The notes beneath the pieces were generated by a model that saw only the letters and a list, made by a program, of their open reading frames with translations, was not told the DNA's origin and searched no databases. A stretch of DNA of 64,000 bases from contig LS997566.1 in NCBI GenBank assembly GCA_000469685.2, forward strand, positions 24,202,432 through 24,266,431, written 5' to 3'. The position numbers and the translations under genes are program-made. Source of the stretch: Haemonchus contortus (lineage: Eukaryota; Nematoda; Chromadorea; Rhabditida; Trichostrongylidae). Shown one piece after another: positions 13,874 through 27,221 of the stretch (positions are counted from its first letter, which is position 1; every line of letters begins with the position of its first letter).

Positions 13874-14132
13874 GGGAGACGGGCAGTAGGAACGATTTTA
13901 GGTAGTCGATTCGCCGCACGCGGCTGTCGCGAACCATTTGCTTCGCAGTTATTACAGCTCTAGCGTTCTTCGTACAGCTCAATCGATATGCGGTCATTAT
14001 TTCAGGCATAATTCTACTATTAATTCTTTTGTTTTTGTATTGCTTACCTGCTGCTGCATCCTGCTACATTCCTTCGCGCGCGGCATCCCTGTCGCCGCGA
14101 CGCGACAACTTCTTCCCTACTGTACCACACCC
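13874..14132. mobile_element. MULE-type MITE with perfect 9-bp target duplication
   Basis: Flanked by identical GGGGATTCG (13865-13873 and 14133-14141). Ends are imperfect inverted repeats beginning GGG: GGGAGACGGGCAGTAGGAAC at the left and GGGTGTGGTACAGTAGGGAA at the right (complement). A related copy in inverse orientation lies at 34775-35012. GGG termini with a 9-bp duplication are the pattern of Mutator-like elements. Confidence 0.75.
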
Positions 14133-14141
14133 GGGGATTCG

Positions 14142-17100
14142 CTATCGATTATTTGATTGTATTTATAGATTCTTATCTTGCTCACTTGTCTTGCTCATGT
14201 TCGAAGAGTCTGTAAGGTTTCCACTATTTTTAGAGGAAATATTCTTGTTAAATTGGCATAGAAGCTGCCTCTGAATGGAAGTGTTCGCTGACTCTGTAGG
14301 AAATTTTTTGCCTTTTGAAAGGATGGTTTTCTTTCTCCTTTTATTTTATTTTTATGAATTCTCGCTTTGATTTCACCATTTTCCTCTTCCGCCGATGTGA
14401 TGATTATGCCACAATTTCAACTCACCTCGTGCCGTAAAACCCCTGAAGCGAAGACCTGCCGATCCTAACGAAATAAAATTCACTTCCCAGAAAAAAAACC
14501 CTCTTTCGTTTTCTTATAAATGAAAAGATAAGGCTGTTCTTCAAGCTTTCTTTTTAGAGAACCATCGTCATTTTCTCGACTCATTCAAAAAACTCGGAAG
14601 GGTTCGAGAAGACGTGCCTTCGGTTCTCTCTTTCATACTTACGCGAGGAACTATATAGCTTTAGAGAATTTCTACAAGTTGATGGGCTAAGTCGGAACAC
14701 AACATTATCCCCTTTATTTTCCATCGTTGGCCCTCTCTCTATCACTTCTGTCTATGAAACCTTTCTTACCGAAAGAAATTCATCAATTCCCATGCCATTA
14801 GTTGAGCCGCTCGCTCACCTCTTCGACTCTTTGCTATCTTTCTTCAGAAAACTAGGGGATTGTTGGCCGGATCAATGGATGGGCACTGTAGTGGGTGAGG
14901 ATGCCAAGAATGTTGTTTTGATTTTTAAGTATAAATAATGGCAAATGAACGGAAGTTGCTCAACTGGCGAATGTTCCCTATAATCTTAACGCTACTGGAC
15001 CCCATATAGCGCTTTCTATGTATGCATCCGGGTCACCAAGGCTAGATCCGCAAGTCTCCCTGAAAGCTACAAACAAGGATAACGTGTGGGAGCGAACTAT
15101 GGACTCCATCTTTAGTGACCTGCCAAACTTTTGCAGTAGCCTACTTCAATCGTCGTTTGTGGGTAATATATAGTTGGATTTCCCTTCCGCTACACCATAA
15201 AATTAATGAATGGCACGCCTTCCTTCTCTCTGTATCTGTGACTGCTCCCTTCCGTGTTCCCATGTTTATGGCCGCCTGAAGAGAGACTAATTCCATTCGC
15301 AACATTTGCTTGACCCTGCCTCTTTCCCTTTGCCGCAGCTCTAGTTTTGGTGAGTTCCTTCTTGGTCCCATCGCTATTTGCAACTTCTTCTAGTTGCTTG
15401 CTCAACCTCTAAGCTTCACTACTTTGGTTGGAAACTTTCTGAACTTCTAGCGTGGGCCCCTATTTAGGCAGTCTTTTCGCTTGCATTCCTCTGGAGTGGT
15501 ACCGGTTCCCCCATATGGGTTATGCTTTCTGGACTTGAACCGTCGCCCTCAGATCAACCATCGCTCCAGACTCTTCGAATCAACAGAATGACGCTACGTT
15601 TTCGGTTTCTTTTCAAGGACTAGCAATCGCAACAGCAAAACGTAACGTGACATTTCCCCATTTTATCCACCACGCGTTTTGCCGTCGCCTGCGCAAGCCT
15701 TCATAGTCAGGTTTACTTTACCATCAGCGGCAAGGCTGCCAAGTGTCGGGAGCACTAGATTCTTTCAAGAGCTTTCTCTTACATCCATACATGCCACACT
15801 TTCTTCAAAGCTGTGTAACCTGCTTTCTTTAGTATCAATAATTGTTCCCTCTCTTATACTGCTCCCCTGAAATTTGTTCCTTTCGGTCATTTTGATGAAA
15901 ATGATTCCATTCCCATCCGCCAGAATCTTCTTCCCCATAGGCGTCATTACTGACGTTCAGAGCAACCTAGAGTGATACAGATTTGGTATTAATTCTCATT
16001 GTAACACTGCCGTGACTTCTACATCGCTCCAGACTCTTCGAATCAACAGAATGTTTCTTCTGTTTTATCTTCTTGGCTGGGTAATTCCCATAACTTCATT
16101 GCGAGATTCATTTGTACTGTTCTTTTATCGTGTATACTTCCATCAATTCTCATAATTCTAGTCTTTACTGCACTGCAGAAGTCAAAGGTTTTTTTTCTGC
16201 ATGAAGGAAGAACATGAGCTGTTTCCCAAGTAAAGAATTTGCTATCCTTGAAAATGTTCGTTTAAACCTCCGTGCTGAAGTCAGGGGATAGTGGTGAATG
16301 ACGGCAGTTACGCAAAAGCTTGTGGACTAATGGGAATCGAGGGATTGTACGGCTTTGTGGACGGCATGATACACCGATGATTCGATAGGTCGACTTTTGT
16401 GTATAGGCCCTTGACGGTGAGGGGCGAAGTAAGCTACACAAAAGCTTTCCCACGTCCTGTTCCTCCAAGACAGAAACCGTTGCACCTACAAACACTCTCG
16501 GCTTTCTAGGGAACGTGTTCAGTGCGATACCAAAAAGAAAGGGCAGAAGAGGTGTTAGGCTGTTACTCACACACAGAAGCTTCAGAATTTCTAGTGGAAG
16601 CGGTGGGAGCGACGATATAGAGGAGGAAAGAGTTCCTGTCGTTGAACTCGAGGCGATATTAGTAGGCAGGGAATGCAAAAGAACACTTTAAATTAGTTTG
16701 TGTCATCCTCTCCCATCCTTTGAAATTGACTGCGATAATGAGAACTTTGAACCTCTTCTTCGGTGGCTTCCTACGTTTATTTGCGATTTGACGACCAATT
16801 ACCACCTCGACATGCTTTGCTGAGCGCCGTGACCTACATTCAGCCCATTGTGGGAGGTGGTTTCAGAAGAGAAATGGGTTGGAATTGGCCTCATTAACAA
16901 AGATTACTTCTTGAACGATTGTAAACTATGGCCATGATCTGGGAGAATCATACTTTGGATTTCAATGGAAGAAGTGGAACGTCAGGGTTTAACAACACGG
17001 AAAATGAGGGGATCGTGGTTCAAAGCTCATGGCAAGCTGTGGTATGGCGTGGCCACGTCCTTGACTTGCGGAATGGTAGAATGGATGTTAACCACACATA

Positions 17101-18259
17101 TATGAACTGAGCATTATTCATTAGGGCTTGGGGAACGTTATGTCTCGTGTTTAGTGACTTTTGTACAGTCATCTATAACCTCGAGGATATACCCAAAATG
17201 CATCGGAAACACATCCTTCTTTTTCCGGACCCCAGAACATTTCTTGACAGGTCTTGGGACTTTTTGCTTTAGCTCCTCCCAACGCGACGCACGCGCCGCC
17301 TACCATAAATGTTCGACTCCTAATGCTTTGCAAGTCCCTATCCTTTTTTTCTTGGTCTGTAAAACCTTTTTCAACAGAGTCAAGAATTCTTTTCAGTCAG
17401 AACTTCTAGATGAGAACGTGCTCCGCCCAGGTCAAACATACATACATAACATATCCTAGAGCTTGCCCAATTCGACCATTTTCCCTGGTCTCTAGGCTAC
17501 TTTGTAACCTAATTATGAATTGTCCAATACGTACTGTTCATTTCAAAACTGCCGTTCCACCTGCCGCTGGTAGTTTTCCTCCGCCTCCTCCGGTAGCCTG
17601 GTGTCATCCGTGCTCATTTTCCAACGGTCTCTGATCTGCCCAAAAAAATTGAAAAAGCTTTACAAAGCTCAGTGCTGTGTTGTGTATGTGACCCCCCCCA
17701 TCTCAAACTTGAACCAGTTCCTCTAGGTGGTTCTTGAGGTAAAACTGGATTTCGTAACAAACAGATTGGCAGGTGGACAGAGCGCTCCATTCGTAGTAAG
17801 GTTCCTACCTATTCATCTTTTACTTTAGAGTTCTGAGTGTATTTCACAACTATTACTATTGCTTTTTACTTTGATTTCATTGTATTTAAGTATTTAACAA
17901 CTCGGGGAACATTTTGCTGTTGTCATTCCTAAGGCCCCTGCGAAACGTACTCGACGGTTGTAGGAAATTCTTCGAAACCCTTCGTCTTCTCATTCAAACC
18001 AAACGTTATGGAGATGACTCTATGTACCTATCGTGTTGATGCGATTTTTTAGTTGCTCCGCTGCTGACTCACTGCTTAGCATAAACGCTTTCATTATACG
18101 ACTCGGTAATCCTACGTCGAGTCATCATGACCTGGGTCTTGGGAGTCATCCTAATGGCCATACGCGTCAATGAACATCTAGAAAGTAGAAGACGTAACCT
18201 CCCTCTCACATGATTTGGGAAACACCGATTGGGAGAACATTAGAGGGACAATTTTGACA
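14142..18259. other. No gene recognised
   Basis: Holds the 32-bp direct repeat (separate entry) and a 138-codon minus-strand ORF at 16262-16678, rich in Ser/Leu/Pro, without a known motif. Otherwise unremarkable intergenic sequence. Confidence 0.4.
15559..16053. repeat. 32-bp exact direct repeat, 463 bp apart
   Basis: Copies at 15559-15590 and 16022-16053 are identical over 32 bases (core TCGCTCCAGACTCTTCGAAT). The intervening sequence is not duplicated. Minus-strand ORFs nearby (15190-15405, 15765-15947) are Lys/Ser/Gly-rich but match nothing I know. Confidence 0.6.
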
Positions 18260-18500
18260 TTAAATGCAAAATATCAGCGTAGGAGAATCAAATTGGTGCC
18301 ACGAGGATGTTGGGTGCGCTATGCCTACTAGAAACCTCCATGCTAGAAATCCAAAGCTGAGCATTCCCCTTGTTGTTCACATATTTGGGTGGGACGTGAG
18401 TGCTGTTGAAGTCGCCGCAAAGGGTTAGTCACTCCGATCGGATCTTCCGTGTTCAAGTTTCTAGGAAGTACTGCAACTGGTCCAGTGCATCAGGGTAAGC
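18260..18500 (-). pseudogene. LINE endonuclease (APE-type) fragment
   Basis: Minus-strand translation reads YPDALDQLQYFLET, two stops, then TLCGDFNSTHVPPKYVNNKG, ending near HSAPNILVA. The CGDFN core with a following N.KG block is the signature of the apurinic-like endonuclease of non-LTR retrotransposons. Only this part is recognisable; no reverse transcriptase is adjacent. Confidence 0.42.
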
Positions 18501-19740
18501 CACAGATCAACTTCTCAGTCGACAATTTGTTCGGAATGTCAACCGAATAAACAGTACTACTGTAACAAACCAGTGCTACTACGCAGTATAAAACTTTGTA
18601 TGCATAATCGATGCATAATCTTTGCTGCTTATTTCATCGATCGGTAGGCTATTGTATATTCAACAAGGCTGTCGAAGCTCCGAACATTTTCGAAGAGGCT
18701 GACTGGTTGTAACGAAAAATTCTTGAGTGATTTTATGGGCATGCAGGTCAGTAATATCCAGATACTACACTTACCTAAGCGATTTTAGGCATTACCCCAT
18801 GATCAAATGGTCGGATTTCTATTTGGGGTCCCAGTTGTAGTGTTGTCTGTTGTTCTTTCTATCAAGACCGGAGACGACGGGCTATCAAAAGTGAAGCACC
18901 TCTCTTGATCGTAAACCATTCTTGCTATGAGCCATCAAAAGTTGATGTTGCCGAGAACGTGCGGCACACCATTTTGTGGACACTAAATTCCAAATTTAGG
19001 CCGATCCTTGCTCAAAGAGATCCTTATTGCGAGCGCTACCTTGATGACCTCGGAAGCATGAAACAGGTGGTGGTTAGTGGGGTGGCGACTGACCATCAGG
19101 CAACCATCAAGTGTCAAAGATGGCTGGCAATCAATAGGCTAAGCGGGTGTTTCTTTGTGTGTCATCGAAAGGTTGCTTTCTTATCGACGACATGAATTTG
19201 AAATTTTTAATTCGTCTATAAATGAATCCGAGAAGTTGAGCTAGATTGGCCGTTCTTTCACTCTTCATCACTTGGAGCTCGATCATTTCTCAGCCTTTCA
19301 CCTGTTTACGCAAAGAGGTCGACATCCTTTCAGTATATCTCACCTGAGACGATTAATCTATTTCAATGTCTGGTGGGAGTTTTTTTGACCATCCTTGGCT
19401 GTCATGACTGCAGGCGGTACGGTGATTGAGGCGGGCAGACAACTAAAGGGTCGCCCACCTGCGTTTCCTTTAGTCGTCAACCCTACAGCGACGTGCAGAT
19501 GTCGCAGCGGTAGCCATAGCTTCTAGCGAACAGCTATTATGTCACCCATAGGTAGTGCTGCTCAACATTTATGTAATTTTTTATTTATTCATATGGTGAA
19601 AATGTAGATGGTGAAAAAGGGGGTCAACATCGAGCTCTGAGAAACAGTGAAGTAGGGGTAGCCGGCATCCGAACACATACTGGTGCTTACCAACGCTTTC
19701 AGTTAGGAGAATATGTCTTGTCACCTGAAGTTTAGGAAGA

Positions 19741-19925
19741 ACAGAGGTCCGGGTGGGTTAGACAATTGTAAATTCAATTCTTACCCATTCCGGCTTTTTC
19801 CCCGAAGTAATCATCTTACCCACCCTGTGCTCCTCCTCTACTGAGACTCAGGTAAAAGCTAGATTTCCTCGGCTGCGTACCTTTCTTAAGCACAAGTAAT
19901 AATGGATGCCCCCTCCCCCTTCTCT
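19741..19925 (+). repeat. Dispersed repeat family C, copy 1
   Basis: Blocks shared with 31303-31520 and 57575-57765: CCGGCTTTTTCCCCGAAGTA, ATCATCTTACCCACC, a conserved AAGCACAAGTA and a pyrimidine-rich end. No terminal repeats or ORF noticed. Confidence 0.5.
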
Positions 19926-20972
19926 ACGCTCTAGAGCTCATTGTTGGACAAGAGCGGTACCCCTTCTAGGACCCCTCTTAGTACCCCCTCTTGAACTTCC
20001 CAACTACATTAACAATTACTTTCTAAACGGAGACGAGCACTTTTCTTATCTGACGTGACGCACAGTTTTTCTTTCGAGTACTCAAGTCGTTTCTGATACT
20101 TTTTTAAGGCTTCTCTTGGAATTAGCTTTTCCCTTTTCCCATACCTTTCTGAGTTTGTCACTTAAACTGATATTTTTCTGTCTAATCAACTTTTGGGACT
20201 GTAATGAATAGCAATAAAGTGGTGCGTGCGGGCGACTATGAAGGGGAGTATTGTTTTCGATGCGACTTTTCCCAGCGTTTTTCACACCATTCTCTTTTAA
20301 TAAGGCCGAGCGCCGAACGTTTAAAGAACACTTTTGTCTTGAGAGCGGTAGCCATCATTTATCGCCTGACACCATTAATCCACTCAAGATAACCCTTTTT
20401 GTGTGAATTTCGGTATTAATTCTCCTGGATTAGGATGAACAACGATCTCACGTTTCTCGTCGTGAACTCCATCAAAGAATACGCGGCCTTCGTGAAGAAG
20501 CAGTCAGACTGGATTTCCTGGCGACGCCCGTAATGGTAGCCCCTTCAGATGGCCACGTCATGTTCGTTCTGAACCGCTCGACCGTATGCGCTGTATCGCT
20601 CCTGTACGAACGAAGAAACATCGCACATCGATGCCGTTTTTGATGATCGATCAGAGGGAACAGTGCAGTGCCCTTTAGTTCGACCACTTTCCATCTTTCC
20701 CACATTTCTTTGTATCCTTTGCTAAAATAGCCAACCCACGTCACATTCTCTCGTCTTTCGAGAAAATGTGACTTCTTTCTTCAATAGTCCTTCCTCTGAA
20801 TCCATTGCCATGTCTTCTGTTATGATTTTATTCCAAACTGTAGGTCGACATCCAAAATCAGCGCAACGGTCATGTTTTACCCGCTTTTTTCTTGTCTTCT
20901 ATGTACCTCCTTCTTCGCCAACCCCTCAAGTAACCCAATCTTCACTTCACGTAGACTTGTCTATGCACTCAA

Positions 20973-20990
20973 TAAATAAATAAATAAATC
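20973..20990 (+). repeat. (AATA)n tract, possible LINE tail
   Basis: CAATAAATAAATAAATAAAT preceded by a short unique stretch, resembling the 3' tail of a truncated LINE on the + strand. A reverse-orientation (TTTA)n tract at 25334-25350 may be another. Confidence 0.35.
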
Positions 20991-21136
20991 TTTCACCAGT
21001 ACCATACTGCTTGTAATGGAGTGGGTAGTAGAGCTGAGGCGACATCGAATCCTTCCGCCTCGAGGATTTTTCGAAGTTTTAGCCAATCACTTTTTTGATT
21101 TCACTGTGCTCGCTAGCCTCATCGAAACATGCTTAA

Positions 21137-21377
21137 CCCATTGACGGCCGCGTAGCCCGCCGGCGGGCCACATCATATCGAGCCCCTCTAGTATTTATAT
21201 TATGTATTTTTCAAGTGTTCTTATAATTTTTTCATGCTTTCAAGTATCAGCTGAACTCACAGCCTTCTAGAGAATCTTGAGGCATTGTGGTCCAGGAATT
21301 GTTCATTTCCATCTAGAGTTATAAGAGAAATTAAAAGTTAATGTAAGGACAGTATAAAAGGCGCGGTCGCCAATGGG
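21137..21377. mobile_element. piggyBac-type MITE with TTAA target duplication
   Basis: 241 bp bounded by TTAA at 21133-21136 and 21378-21381. Terminal inverted repeats are CCCATTGACGGCCGCG and, complemented from the right, CCCATTGGCGACCGCG (2 mismatches in 16). CCC-starting ends plus TTAA duplication is the piggyBac signature. No transposase inside. Confidence 0.82.
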
Positions 21378-21381
21378 TTAA

Positions 21382-23914
21382 GTTGCGCATTTGTTATTTC
21401 CAGTGCTAATCACTGCGCCTCACCAGTAAAGAGAAATTCTGAGTTGATTACGAGTTCTACATGTGTTTGTACCTATGTATTAGACAATTAAAACTGTTGT
21501 GTTCAGTCCTGGAAAAAATCCAGTAAACAGTTTTCTCATCGTTCCACATTCATAAATATTTGGCCCAGTTTTCAATGCCCTACGAGAAAGGAGAATTTGG
21601 AAAACATTCAAGCATTCATCGAAGCAATTCATGTTCTCTGAAATATAATATTTGCTGAAGCCGTTTTTCAATCAGAATTCTGTCCCAGTCTTACTCCAGT
21701 GTGCTAGCTTATTTCAATCATGTGCCTTCTTCTTCTCAAAAGGATTCTTCCCTTAAATTTATTAGGCTCCAAGAGCCTGGTTTGCAACGTGTTCGCTGAG
21801 GTTTACCTTCATAGGTGATTAGTAGTCTGCTTGGCTTGAGTGACCACGATCAAAAAAGTGGTCTGCCCCGATCACATCTTTCAGAATGTCAAAAAGGTCA
21901 TGACTGACTTGAACTGAACGTGACTGGAACTTGGTACTGCTCTATCGAATCACGTTCTTCGCTATCTTTCTCAATATAACTCTTTTATCCGCTTAGTGTT
22001 TTATTTGCTTCAATATGAATGGCCACTTCCGGGACGACGGCTAGCAAAAGTCGATTCATTCTCGAATATTGACATTCTATAGAGGAATTCACCATGTTGT
22101 TTCGGAATCTGTCAAGTCAACGAATAAAAATGCACGAACATCACCCCCCATGTGTCATCGGTGACCATCCGTTGAAAAGTGGAACTGTCGCTTCAGTTGA
22201 CAACCTGCCACCTTCTATCTTCCGGTTCTTCTTATCACGTGTTTCCCTTGAACACATTACGTCAAGTACATTTTCAGAATTCTTTTTCTCTCGTACTTTG
22301 TGAAATCGTTCCTCTTTTCCATCTTCTCTTTCTTTTGCCATTTCTTGCCATACATACACAAGTGGAATCCCGCTGGGTCCAATTCTACGGAACTCTACAA
22401 ATTAATAAATACTACCAAATTTGGCTTGTGATATAAAAAAAAGTCAAACAGTTAACTGGGAGTCTTGCATTATTTTGACAAGAGGAAATTATAATACCCA
22501 TTCTTACATCACGTTAGAGGAAAGATTCCTGCGATTTCTTCTCGGGATGAAACTGTGACCGCAAGGATACCACAAGGGGCACTGTTCGGTCGAAAACAGA
22601 CTGAACAAGGCGTAATAAGAGCCCCAAAACTGACTTAGCCGACATACAAACCCGAATACGTACGAGTTCTCACGGAGTTGAGGAGGCTTTAGAGGTTGCA
22701 CCATTTGCACCGTAACGCACGCGTTGCACGCAAGCAGCCTAATGTAGCCAGGTGTACGCAATGGCACACGTTTGAGCAGCTCGTCCAAATATCCCTTCCA
22801 TGCAACGTTTGCGGTCACATTTTCGTCCAACCCTTAATTTAACTTTTTTTGAAGCCTTACATTTCTCTAAATACGCCATATTGCGCGATTACTTTGTCGC
22901 TCTTATGCTATTCTGGCCTATCACTTTCGTTATTCTTTGAAACTAAGTACTCCAAAACTATGGTGAACTGTGGCTCCAACTCGTTTTGCCCGTGAACGGC
23001 CATTCTTTTGAGCTGAAATCATCTGCTCCTAAATCAGATAAGAAATTAAAGATGTACCAACTAGCATGGAACCTCCAGTGTACATACATTACATTTATGG
23101 CGGTCAATACTACAAAGAGCTTAGGCAGAGAAGATTGCTCGTTTTGACACCCGTTTGGGATGACGCATTATTTGGGCATCACTCATGTTTGTTAATCTAT
23201 GCAAAGTCAAACCGAATCTCCAGGCTGTGCTCAAATGATTGGGAAATGTAGTTCGATCCCACCCAAGGTTTAACTAATCCATTATACTGGGTGAAAAACC
23301 TTGATGTGCTTTTTCTTTGCAGTAAAAAAAAACTCCAACATTCGACAGCCGGGCAATGTACATGGCGCAACCAGGGCAGCAAATCGGAAGAACTATTCAT
23401 TTTTATTCTGTACTCAAAACTAAAACTGCTGCATGCTTATGTTTCTGAGGCATTCTTAACAAATTCCTTTTGCCAAGTGAAGTCGTAATGTAATCGCAGT
23501 CGAGAAATCGACTTTTCGAGAAGCACAAGGTTTTTCTCTTAACAAATCCTCGACGCTCAACCCTTCAATACCTAGCAATTCAGAAAGTTAGGTGGTACTG
23601 TAATTCTTTCGTAACTGGAGATCTTCATCCCTTCAAGTCTTTCATATGCTGCACTGTGCAGATTTTTGAAAGAATCCCCTTTTTTGAGAAGCAGAGAGTT
23701 CCGTGTAGTTAACATTATTCTGTTCACGTTTCTCGACCTGGATATCTTTGCCCTAATGATTCTTCATAGGAATCGTGTAATTCGTTAGGAACTCAGATCG
23801 TTGAGCTACCCGGACAATGTGAGCTGTTTCCTCAGAGCAAGCCTCTGGAAAAAGACGTTCTTGAATTTTGTGTTTTTGCTCTCAGATCCATGGGTGAGTG
23901 GGGGGAGTGGGGAC
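21382..23914. other. No gene recognised apart from repeat family B
   Basis: AT-rich spacer with scattered short ORFs on both strands, none with splice support. Confidence 0.45.
22530..22985 (+). repeat. Dispersed repeat family B, copy 1
   Basis: Shares with 31977-32360 and 61945-62400 the blocks GCACGC..GCAGC, TAATGTAGCCAG, CTCGTCCAAATA.C, CCATGCA and TCGTCC, then a T-rich trailing part. No ORF is conserved between copies, so it looks non-coding. Confidence 0.65.
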
Positions 23915-24485
23915 GGCACATTCACCCAATGCTGGATAGACGCGGCAAACTTCGCGGCGAATTTCGTGGCCTAACATTGGGGCTCAAATTTGGAGTAGGG
24001 TAGATAAATAGTCAGCTGGCCCTAATTATCCAATATGCTTCATGTCTGTGCCACAATGATAGGTGCCAGAGTCGTTCAAATGACCACGAATTTCACCGTG
24101 CGGTTTGCCGCGTCCATCCAGAACTGGGTGAATGTACCCGTACCCTCCATCATGACGTGGAGGACATGGTGTGCGGCACGCAATACAAAGAAAAACGCGC
24201 TCTTACACGATCTCCCCCTTGGGTGTGAGTACATTGATGCGCCAGGAGGCGCATTGCGGCAAATTGCGCAGCAAATAAATACTTAAATGATTTCCTTATA
24301 TCGGTCAAATCGATTTGCTCATGAGCTGCCTCATCTCTGAGCTTCTTCGCTGTTTTGTGTACATACTTTTATGTCTTGATGACGAACGCCCGAGTCGTTC
24401 AAATCGCCCGCCACGAGTTTCGCCGCGCAATTTGCCGCGTGCATCTCCAAACGGGCGAATGTACCCACACCCCCCGTCTTCCAAT
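23915..24485. repeat. Repeat family D: one inverted and two direct copies in 570 bp
   Basis: Copies at about 23915-24000 (-), 24055-24160 (+) and 24385-24480 (+) share GTCGTTCAAAT, CACGA.TTTC.CCG, TTTGCCGCGT and GGTGAATGT.CCC. The first two face each other and could fold into a hairpin. Short ORFs through them are side products. Confidence 0.6.
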
Positions 24486-26575
24486 CTCTTTTTTCTTTTT
24501 GCGTCCTTTGCACTCGTTTTTTTTTTTGCAGCTCAAATTCTTCGATTGCTTTACTTGTGTTCGATTTCGTTTCATTGGCCATTTCAGCATAATTTCCATT
24601 CTGACCCTGTCTGAGTCAAGTAGATGGTGCGTCTATTGTTGAAGAAAGCTCCTGTTCAATTAATTTTTCTGCGTCTTCCCCGAAATCCCACTTTGATAAT
24701 TTACTTTTTCCATTTTTTTCAAAGAGACCAGTATTGACTGTGTCCCATATCGACGCACCATTCGAAAGTCTCCATTTCATTTTATGGTCGAGTACCCTTC
24801 GGAGTATCAATTTTCAGGGTCATATTCACTGCTGATGGTGTGGTGTGACCCAAAAGTCATCTTTGACCTCTTTTCAAAAACCCGCTATCGCTAGTGATTC
24901 AATTACTGATAAGTCCATGACACTTTCATCGGAATTTTCATTTTGTTATATCCTTCTTCTATTGATTGATGCTTTGCCACTGGATAGCAGAGCTTCTGAA
25001 TTCCCTGAATGATGGGGTAGACCGCTCATGCTTTCATTGCTAGGAGCTCTTGGAGGTATCGATTGACATTTTTGAAAATGCGCAAAATGCTCCACAAATC
25101 GATATTGTTCGGTGTTCGCTGATTCGATCGATATCATTGTAGCAAGTTTCCACCCCTTTCTGTCTATTTTTTGGAAGACTGGACCTTCTGTAGCCATGAT
25201 AAGGCAGTTCCCAACACGGTAAAGCATATTTCTGAGAAAAATAGTTCATCGGTGCACAGGAAAAATTTGGTAATTAGCTGCTTTTTATTTTGCATACATT
25301 AATGTTTCTATTGTAGTGATTTGTCACAAAGTTTATTTATTTATTTATATACTGCACTCATGGTACACCAAAGCATTCAAAGTTGAATGTTGAACTTTGC
25401 TAAAATTAAGACCCATCCACTTGACCTCATTCCCACTTCTCACTTAAGAGTGGTACTCATCGATAGTCTAAATGGGATCCAATCGGGGCTCGTTCTCGTA
25501 TTTTAACAAGAGGTGGCTAGAAAAAGAGTGAGCATGAACTCCTTGCACTCCGATACACGACCCTTCCCTCTTGGTGATCCTATTTTTGCGTAGCTTCATC
25601 AGAATGCGTACTTCCCAAGAGAAGTCCTGCAGATTCAATTAGCTCGAGTAGTGAGTACTTGTCATTTAACCCCTCACTTTCAACCTATAGCGAAGAGGGG
25701 ATGGGGGTAGGCGGGGGTGCTCAACCTTTTTGATATGGGCCATGCTGTCGTCATTCTTCGCTCCTTTAACAACGTTTTTGACCTTTGCAATGGATTCCAC
25801 GAGTGAAGGGATCAAAGGAGATTTCCCTTGGGCCGTTACGGAGAGCTTGAAGATCTAGTCAGCCCAGCTCAACCCGATCCCGCAGCGAACTGTCAGTGCC
25901 AGTGGAGCACAAGTCTTTCATGGCAGCTGGAAGTAAGCACTTTGGAGCCAACATTCCAGCAGGATCACTGTCGATCACCGAAAACTTCTACTATTTCAGT
26001 CAGGAGCGTCAGAAAAGAGGGATAGTAAGTTGATGTTCGCTGTTAGTAGCATCTGAAGCTGCGGAAACTGGAAGCAGTAGAAAGAAAAGTAGATAAGCTA
26101 ATATGGTGCTTGGAAATAACGCAAGAACATCGGTAATATGGGTACATAGAGGGTTTGATAGATTAGGACGGGCTTTGCTCCTTTAGCTATGTATGGGAGA
26201 GTGGTGCTTCAAGCCATTATTCCGTTCCCATTCACTTTTTTGTGTAGGCAGGTGGGATCTGTACCAGACATCTCTTTTGTGAAGGAGGGCACAGCGGCAT
26301 TCATCTTGCGATTATCTAGCTACTATGACCATTCCTAGCCGATGAGGATTGCAAGGATTAGAAAGCCGGTTCTTATGTGGTCCCTGTCCTCGAGTGAGAA
26401 GGGATAATCTGGAAGTTTTTTTTTGGTATCCACTTGAATTTGATTTTCAATCCTATGTTTTTGAATATTTGTATCAAATTATTTATTTTGATACTAACCA
26501 AGGCAAGTCTAGAGCTCTCAGAATATGTAGCAAAATTTTTTCTTGTGTTACTCCTTTTTCATGGGTTGTGGTATA
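24486..26575. other. No gene recognised; two coding-like minus-strand ORFs
   Basis: 24616-24775 (-) reads KWRLSNGASIWDTVNTGLFE and ends DAEKLIEQELSSTIDAPST; 24946-25227 (-) contains RKGWKLATMISIESANTEQY. Both have protein-like composition and lie downstream of, and on the same strand as, the candidate gene at 27.2-29.2 kb. I could not join them. Confidence 0.3.
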
Positions 26576-26577
26576 TA

Positions 26578-27103
26578 CAGTAGCGCTCAAAAGTCTTCGG
26601 TGAAATGCATGACGCTTTTTCGTTCATAACTTCTTTCTTAGTAGAGCAAATCGCGCAAAATTTGGATATGTCTAACTAGAGCATATTTCACCCTACCCCT
26701 TCACTGTAAAGCTGCAATATCCACAGGTAGAGTAAGGTGATTGTAACGGTAGCACATTTTGGTGAAACTAAAGTTGTTGGCGTCTGCACTTATTCGCACC
26801 GTATATGCGTTTTCCTCATCTATTGTATTCGGCATTACCGCTCATACACTTTAGACATGACAAAAGGGAAAGAGATTCTAGAAGGACCATCATCTGTATT
26901 TTCAGTCGATTTTGAGTTCATGCTCTTTGGGATATCTGGGATATCTGGAACATGATCAGATTGAGGGTTATAGTGATAAATATTAACAATACACTCACGC
27001 TCCAAATATAGAAATTTCGCATGATTAGATCCAGTAGGAAAGGAGTTACGAATGGGAAGTCCGACTGAGGAGCCATTTCACCGAAGACTTTTGAGCGCTA
27101 CTG
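26578..27103. mobile_element. Tc1/mariner-superfamily MITE with perfect 30-bp terminal repeats
   Basis: 526 bp flanked by TA on both sides (26576-26577, 27104-27105). The 30-bp ends (26578-26607 and 27074-27103) are exact inverted copies starting CAGTAGCGCTCAAAAGTCTT, the CAGT...AAAAGT style of Tc1-like elements. I found no transposase motif in the interior. Exact ends suggest a recent insertion. Confidence 0.88.
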
Positions 27104-27221
27104 TAGTTCTAGATGTCCAGAAGATATGTGGGTCATTCCTTTTCTATTGGATAGAAACTTGCCTTCTATTCCGTCATGAAATGTTGGTGAGCTCAAGCCA
27201 ATCAGTATTCGAAGAGACATT

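Larger units (their letters stand above)
18501..21132. other. No gene recognised apart from repeat family C
   Basis: A 96-codon + ORF at 18905-19195 beside the LINE endonuclease fragment could be old retroelement sequence but shows no motif. Confidence 0.4.

Noticed and set aside
13986..14100. Hydrophobic, membrane-helix-like frame shared by the two MITE copies (13.9 and 34.9 kb)
   Set aside because: Substitutions are only weakly biased to third positions and the segment sits between transposon ends, so it is probably non-coding.
16262..16678. 138-codon minus-strand ORF
   Set aside because: Ser/Leu/Pro-rich, no motif, no splice or start context, and not supported by a second copy.
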